From positions 6,839,224 through 6,903,223 of the forward strand of contig NC_045141.1 of assembly GCF_008831285.2 (NCBI RefSeq): DNA of 64,000 nt. Direction: 5' to 3'. The DNA comes from Nymphaea colorata (taxonomy: Eukaryota; Streptophyta; Magnoliopsida; Nymphaeales; Nymphaeaceae). The translations under genes were made by a program, and so were the position numbers. The notes below the pieces were generated by a model. The model was given only the letters and a program-made list of their open reading frames with translations, ran no database searches and was not told the origin of the DNA. Positions 59,191 through 64,000 of this stretch are shown here, in pieces (the first letter of the stretch is position 1; each line of letters starts with the position of its first letter).

Positions 59191-61489
59191 AATTTGAAAA
59201 CAATGAAGATAATGAATTTTACAACTATAGACAGGTTGATGATGATCAAGAAAATAATAACCAACTTTGTCTTCATGGTAGCAACAATATGTTTGAGAAA
59301 TGAAATCACAAAGAAAATGTGGCATGACTTTACAAAATATTATGTACAAATTAGTAATATTTTACATCTCTTTTCTTTTGATTATAATAATTTCTTGTTG
59401 ATCATTTGACCATCGATAATATATGATGAATTGCAGGTTTTTGGATTTATGAAAATGCACATTTTACTGGCTAGATGGATAACTACACCTTTCAGCTGCA
59501 TTTAAAAGGCAATATATTTCACTATTTCATTGGATGGGACTTGTTTGAAAAGAGGTTGTTACATGTTGTCATAGACCATCAAGTCTTTATGACCTTGTAG
59601 TTGCATTTTATTTGTAGTAAAGCCATAGAAAGTTGTTATCTTTGACAAATTATTTTTTAAAATGAGGCTTTTTGGTTTGCTTTAATTTGTCTTGACCTTT
59701 TTTATTCACCACCTGATTGAAATTCAGTTTTGGATCTACATGATAGTTTGCTACCATCTTACCACTACACTTATTACCAAAAAATTGAAGAAAATTCTTT
59801 ATAAACAAGCCAGCTGATTGTGTAATTGGCTCACAGCCAGCTGATCATAGGTTTGATAAATACATGGATTGACTAATGCTCAGAACCATTCTCAGTTAAA
59901 TTCTGCAATTATGCTTACCAAAGTGTGAAGAACCTTAGCAGCCAATTGTTGAACAAATGTTGGCTTTAGAGAAACAACTTCTAGGTTTGGTGTAGCAGAG
60001 GTTTGTGCTAAGGTATGTTTTGCATGTGTAGGAATATATATACTAGGTTTTGAATTTAAGGGTGTTATCAAAAGGCAAAAAATTTGGTTTCCACTGCACC
60101 ATTCTTTTTCTATTTTTGTTTTTTTGGCCTTTTTACTTTTCAAAGGAGAACGTTTTTTTGTTACCGCTAGAACTCAACAGTTGTTGAAGGGTTTTCTATA
60201 GGCATGGCTATCAAATGCATCCATTGGTATAAATAAATGATCCAATTCAACTTAAAAAAAAATTAAAAATTATCTTCTAACATTTTGAACATGCAATTAT
60301 AGTTCTTGCATCACAGTTTTACCTGCCGAAAAAACACAGTTTACTTGTAATCCCATTTTTTATGTACTTATCAATTGTTAAGAAAATTTGAATTTAAGAT
60401 CCTCATTTTGTAACAAACAGTGGGCCTTAGATCCCCCAACTGTAATTCTGATGCCATCAAACAAGTAATTTCAGATCATAGTAAGAATCCCTGATCTAAA
60501 ATATGGTGATCTAAGATCCTCTGGTCACAAATCACCTCATATTTAAGATATAAGGTTGCCAAACACAATCTTAAGTGCAACTATGTTGGATGTGCCTTAG
60601 GGGTGCTTGTTCCCAAGCATGAATCACAGATTTCAAAACATGAAAGCCTAGAAGAACTAACTATGAATGAACACTAGAAAAAGGGATTAAAAAGTTGAGA
60701 AAAATGAGAAGCACAAGAAAAAAAAACCACTAGGTGGCAGTGGCACTAGGGAATAAAGATTCAAAAGGTGGAAAAATTAAAAGGTGAAGTTAAACTACTA
60801 GGGTGGCCAAAAGATCTTCTCCAATCTGACGAAAAGAAATTAGTAGGTGCAAGAAACATGGAGAAGTCCGCTGAAAATTTTGGAAAAGAGGCAAATGACG
60901 GGGGCATCCCCTATATGTTTCCTCTTTTCACATAGTTTCAAAATTTGCAAACCATATCTTATGAAGAAAAAATATTTTAATTAGGCTCAGAAGTTCCTTG
61001 GAAATGCATCTACACTCTCTACACCCTCCTTGGGAGTGTTGATGTCTATAATCTTTCAACAAGCTCCAACGTTGGATCTGGGCTCTCCCTGTTTAGATCA
61101 ATGCTTGAGTCTGAATACATTTAAAATTGATTGGAGAAAGTGGATTTGGTCCGGATCTCTCTCAAAGTTCTTCAAAACATGCAATTGTCCATAAGATCCT
61201 CATTTTAGCCTCGCATTGATGAAAATTGGACCAATGTCCCTTACCTTGTAGAGAAACATAAGTATGGGTTTTAAACTGTAAAATTGTGGATAAATGCATA
61301 CAAATAATGTTAAGGACAAAATTGATTTCATGCATTATCACTCATATCCACTAGCAAGCCCTGAAGAATATGATTTTTTTTTTTGCTCCTTCATCTTCTA
61401 GGTTTGCATGGGACCCATGGTGGGAGGGACATTTGAGTCAAGCCCGTCCCACATTCCTTTTAAATATTCATTTGAAGATGCATTCCCTT
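59191..61489. other. Intergenic, no recognisable gene
   Basis: A block at 60400-60590 with repeated CTTAGATC/GATCTAAG motifs and CATCAAACAAG/TTGCCAAACAC edges is MITE-like. The rest, including the frame at 60143-59892 on the minus strand, is unassigned. Confidence 0.4.
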
Positions 61490-61946
61490 TCACAGAACGA
61501 TTATCTCTTGAGACAATTGATAACTTTCAGTAATGTTGTGGCTCAATACAGAAATCCTTGGTTGTGTTATGATGTCTTCGAATGTCTCCAAGAAAAATAA
61601 TCCATCAGTAATGCTTTGTTCCACTGAATTGATCAGGAGCCACAACATGACGAGATGGTCTTTTGAACTTGCATTCATCGTATTTTGGACCACGTAAGGG
61701 TGATTTACGTTTCTTGCCATTGACCAAGCCCAACTTGGATTTGCCTCTAAAATATAGAATGGAAGACTTTGACCAAGCAAGACAATTAAATCCATTGAAG
61801 AGAATACTGGTGATTTTGATATTGGGAGTACATAATTGCTCATACATATGTTTTTTTGTGGCTCCATCGCCAATGGAATCAGTTGCTTGATCCATTGTTG
61901 GAATTGACCAATATAATTGACATGCGAAAGCTGTGGGAGGAAGCAT
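61490..61946 (-). pseudogene. Copia-type gag relic
   Basis: Two overlapping minus-strand frames carry ITSILFNGFNCLAWSKS, YFRGKSKLGLVNGKK, KDHLVMLWLL and EQSITDGLFFLET. These are the gag blocks I.L.G.NY..W.., GRSKLGY.NG and D..V.SWLLNS of plant Copia gag. The shift from one frame to the other near 61730-61690 and the lack of protease or pol around it show a fragment. Confidence 0.6.
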
Positions 61947-62059
61947 AGATTTACTCTTGAGGAAGTGAACCTGACTTATTGAAGACTACATCGACCCATG
62001 GTAAGATTATCTAGGTTATACTCATACAATGAGTACATACAAATGTTGGTTGTTGATAC

Positions 62060-62335
62060 TAGGGGTGAACAACGAGTCTAGCTACTCGAGCTTGACTCAT
62101 TAAAGCTCGGCTCGTGACTGAGTTTGAGCCACGTCATGTTTGAACGAGTCGAGCTCGAGTTCACGAGTTGACTCATTCAAGTAATCAAGTTGAGTTCGAG
62201 TTCACTGAACTCGAGTTATTAAAGACTCGGCTCAAAAATGTGTAGCGATTTTTACCGACTCATTTTTAATTGAAAAAACTGGTTGCCCAACTCGATTTTT
62301 ACCGACTAGTTTGTCTTAGGTGGGAAATTTTAGCT
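62060..62335. repeat. GAGCTC-rich repeat, same family as 44690-45725
   Basis: It starts AGGGGTGAACAACGAGTC and is built of CTCGAGCTTGACTC and GAGTTCGAG variants. Probably one end of a non-autonomous DNA element. Confidence 0.5.
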
Positions 62336-62499
62336 TTTCACTTTTCAATTTCCTTTCGTTCTCTCTCTCTCGTTTCGAAAGTTTTTGCCCCCAAATGCAA
62401 CCCTAACTCCTAAGTTCGTTACTTCACAGCCAGCAGCTCCGCTTCAGCCTTCAAGGTACCTGCATGCAGCAAAGAGGGCAAGCTTCCTGCCTGCATGTA

Positions 62500-62501
<2 letters not shown>

Positions 62502-62534
<33 letters not shown>
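62502..62534. repeat. (CT)n microsatellite
   Basis: About 16 CT units. Confidence 0.95.
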
Positions 62535-62536
<2 letters not shown>

Positions 62537-64000
62537 CTTTCTTTCTGTTTTTGCATTTTCGTTTTTTCTAACATATGTCGGTGGGGGTGTCGCTTCAGCT
62601 TTCTGTTTGAGGTGTTGTGGCTATGATATTTATGCTCTTGACTGTTCTCTTACTATGTTGACCATTTCTAATGGTCGGCTTTTCTTGCTTTTTGATGCTG
62701 CTTCACAGAATGTTGTTACAAGATTCTCGGTATCATTGTTTTCTATATCTGAGGTATATATTGCATCTCTTTTTTCCAGTTGTATCCTTTGTTGCATCTC
62801 TAGGTTTCCTGCTTTATGGAGGGAGGTAATATTTTATTCTTCTCTCAGTCTCTGTTCTTCATTTCAAAATGAGAATTATGCAGTTCTAAAAGTGAGTACT
62901 GTGCAGTTGTTAGTCATTCACTTAATGTATTCTGTTTTATATCAGGCTATTTATGATGCTGAGGTGCTTTCCTATTGAATCCAAGGGTCGAAGGAAGAAG
63001 CTTCATGAAGTCCATGTCTTTTTTTATTAGTATTTGTCATGATAATGACTCTGCCCTATTCATTGTTCATTGTTTAATCACCTGGGAATGTTACGCCTAC
63101 CAATGGTTGACCTTATCCAACTTCTTGGTGCGACACAAGCTAACTTCTGATCAGCCATGCCAATGCCTATGCGTTGAGTTGCCCTATTCCAGTGGAGTTT
63201 GTTCAGTATTAATATTTTTTCACGTTTTTCATTATATCTTGTCATGATTTTGCATCTTTTAGTGATTATCATGCATATTTATCTTTGGAGCCACTCAAGG
63301 ACCTTGAACTGAAGTTGTCTGGCCCTAACAAAGTAGGAAAAGTGGAGCATTACCATGTAGTGAATCTTGATGGACTCTTCATTTTTACAAGCCCTTTTTT
63401 GTTCTAGTCTCTTTCATTTTCTCTCATCTTGTCTTGCAGTTATACTCATTATGTCATATTTAGATAACTCACTGTGGAACCATAAATAGCAACTAAAATG
63501 CCCGTGTACTCAGCCACATGCATTAGGAATATTGGAAGATAAACTGAACGTGAGGATGTTAAGGAGGAATAAACGAATTTTATCCTCCTCAAAAAATGTA
63601 ACTTTTCTCCTTCAACTAGCCTAATCTTTTTGTGTGTCTTGGTCTATGGATATTCTAGCTGTCTATCCTCCTCATATAGCCCTGTTTTGGTTGCTGAAAA
63701 ATAAATTACCTGCCCACCATTGACTGGATGTGATATAGTTTTTGCGTTGTTTCCATAGGCAGCACAAAAATTTGCCAGTCAGGAATGTACTTCATAAACT
63801 GATGCTTGAAGGCTTCCAATCTTGGCAGCTTGTTCATATTTTTATCTCTCCAAATTATGTGGTTCTTTTCCTTGTGTTGTTTAATCTCACTCCTAAAGTT
63901 CTCTTACACGCAACCTTTTGTCCTTGTGTCACATGATGTTGTAACTCTGGGATGGTAGTTAACCCAAATGGAAGTGTCATTGGTTATTCTCTTGATTTCA
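62535..64000. other. Unassigned; possible exon at 63263-63406
   Basis: From an acceptor-like CATCTTTTAG at 63262, a frame reads DYHAYLSLEPLKDLELKLSG and on to HYHVVNLDGLF before TAG at 63404-63406. It looks protein-like, but I recognise no family and cannot define a donor. A second candidate follows TTTCCATAG at about 63760 (QHKNLPVRNVLHKL). Either could belong to a gene continuing right of the window. The longer frame 62385-62978 runs through the CT tract and is not convincing. Confidence 0.25.

Noticed and set aside
1-64000. CRISPR arrays, rRNA genes, tRNA genes
   Set aside because: No regularly spaced identical repeats, no rRNA-like blocks, and no cloverleaf sequence with intact A and B boxes was recognised by eye. 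A tRNA scan would settle the last point.

Overview
The window is nuclear DNA from a flowering plant. This rests on intron-containing genes of plant-type families (heptahelical HHP receptor, adenine phosphoribosyltransferase, a calcineurin B-like relic), Ty1/copia and Ty3/gypsy retrotransposons with plant-type primer sites, PIF/Harbinger and MITE-like DNA elements, and AT-rich intergenic sequence with long GA/TA/CA microsatellites. I cannot name the species. Only two host genes look alive, and the left one is cut by the window edge. Most of the rest is layered transposon debris.

Layout. 1-2.3 kb: 5' part of an HHP (ADIPOR-like) gene on the minus strand with its TATA box; later exons are off the left edge or beyond a long intron. 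2.3-8.1 kb: no recognisable gene. 8.1-23.7 kb: a three-level nest. A broken minus-strand Copia element is split by an old, long Gypsy-type solo LTR (flanks TAGGT/TAGCT). That LTR is split by a younger minus-strand Gypsy element of the same family (flanks AGAGG/GGAGG). The younger element keeps gag, protease, reverse transcriptase, part of RNase H and a plant-mobile-domain-like region upstream of gag, and has lost integrase. 23.7-28.4 kb: gene-poor, with a malectin-like exon relic, a TATA box before a 28-codon ORF, and a small MITE.

28.5-34.1 kb: adenine phosphoribosyltransferase (APT), minus strand, six exons with consistent splice sites and phases. It salvages adenine to AMP and probably inactivates cytokinin bases. 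35.2-36.2 kb: LINE reverse-transcriptase debris. 38.5-53.1 kb: a second composite. A plus-strand Copia gag relic is interrupted by an insert of about 8.3 kb that carries a 5'- and 3'-truncated, intron-containing, mutated CBL calcium-sensor fragment. A 2.47-kb PIF-like element with TAA flanks sits in one CBL intron. Eight bases beyond the insert, a young complete Copia element (47091-52281; 246-bp LTRs; CTTAC flanks) entered the same gag relic. Its LTRs differ at about 7 sites, yet its gag-pol has three stops and a frameshift.

53.5-57.0 kb: another long LTR of the same Gypsy family in the opposite orientation, with a duplicated promoter segment. 57.2-59.2 kb: a decayed PIF/Harbinger transposase with a possible Myb/SANT-like companion. 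61.5-61.9 kb: another Copia gag relic. 62-64 kb: a GAGCTC-rich repeat and an unassigned possible exon.

The most notable find is the transposon-like insert with a captured CBL fragment inside Copia gag. Exon borders, reading frames and repeat matches were read by eye; no database search or alignment was run.
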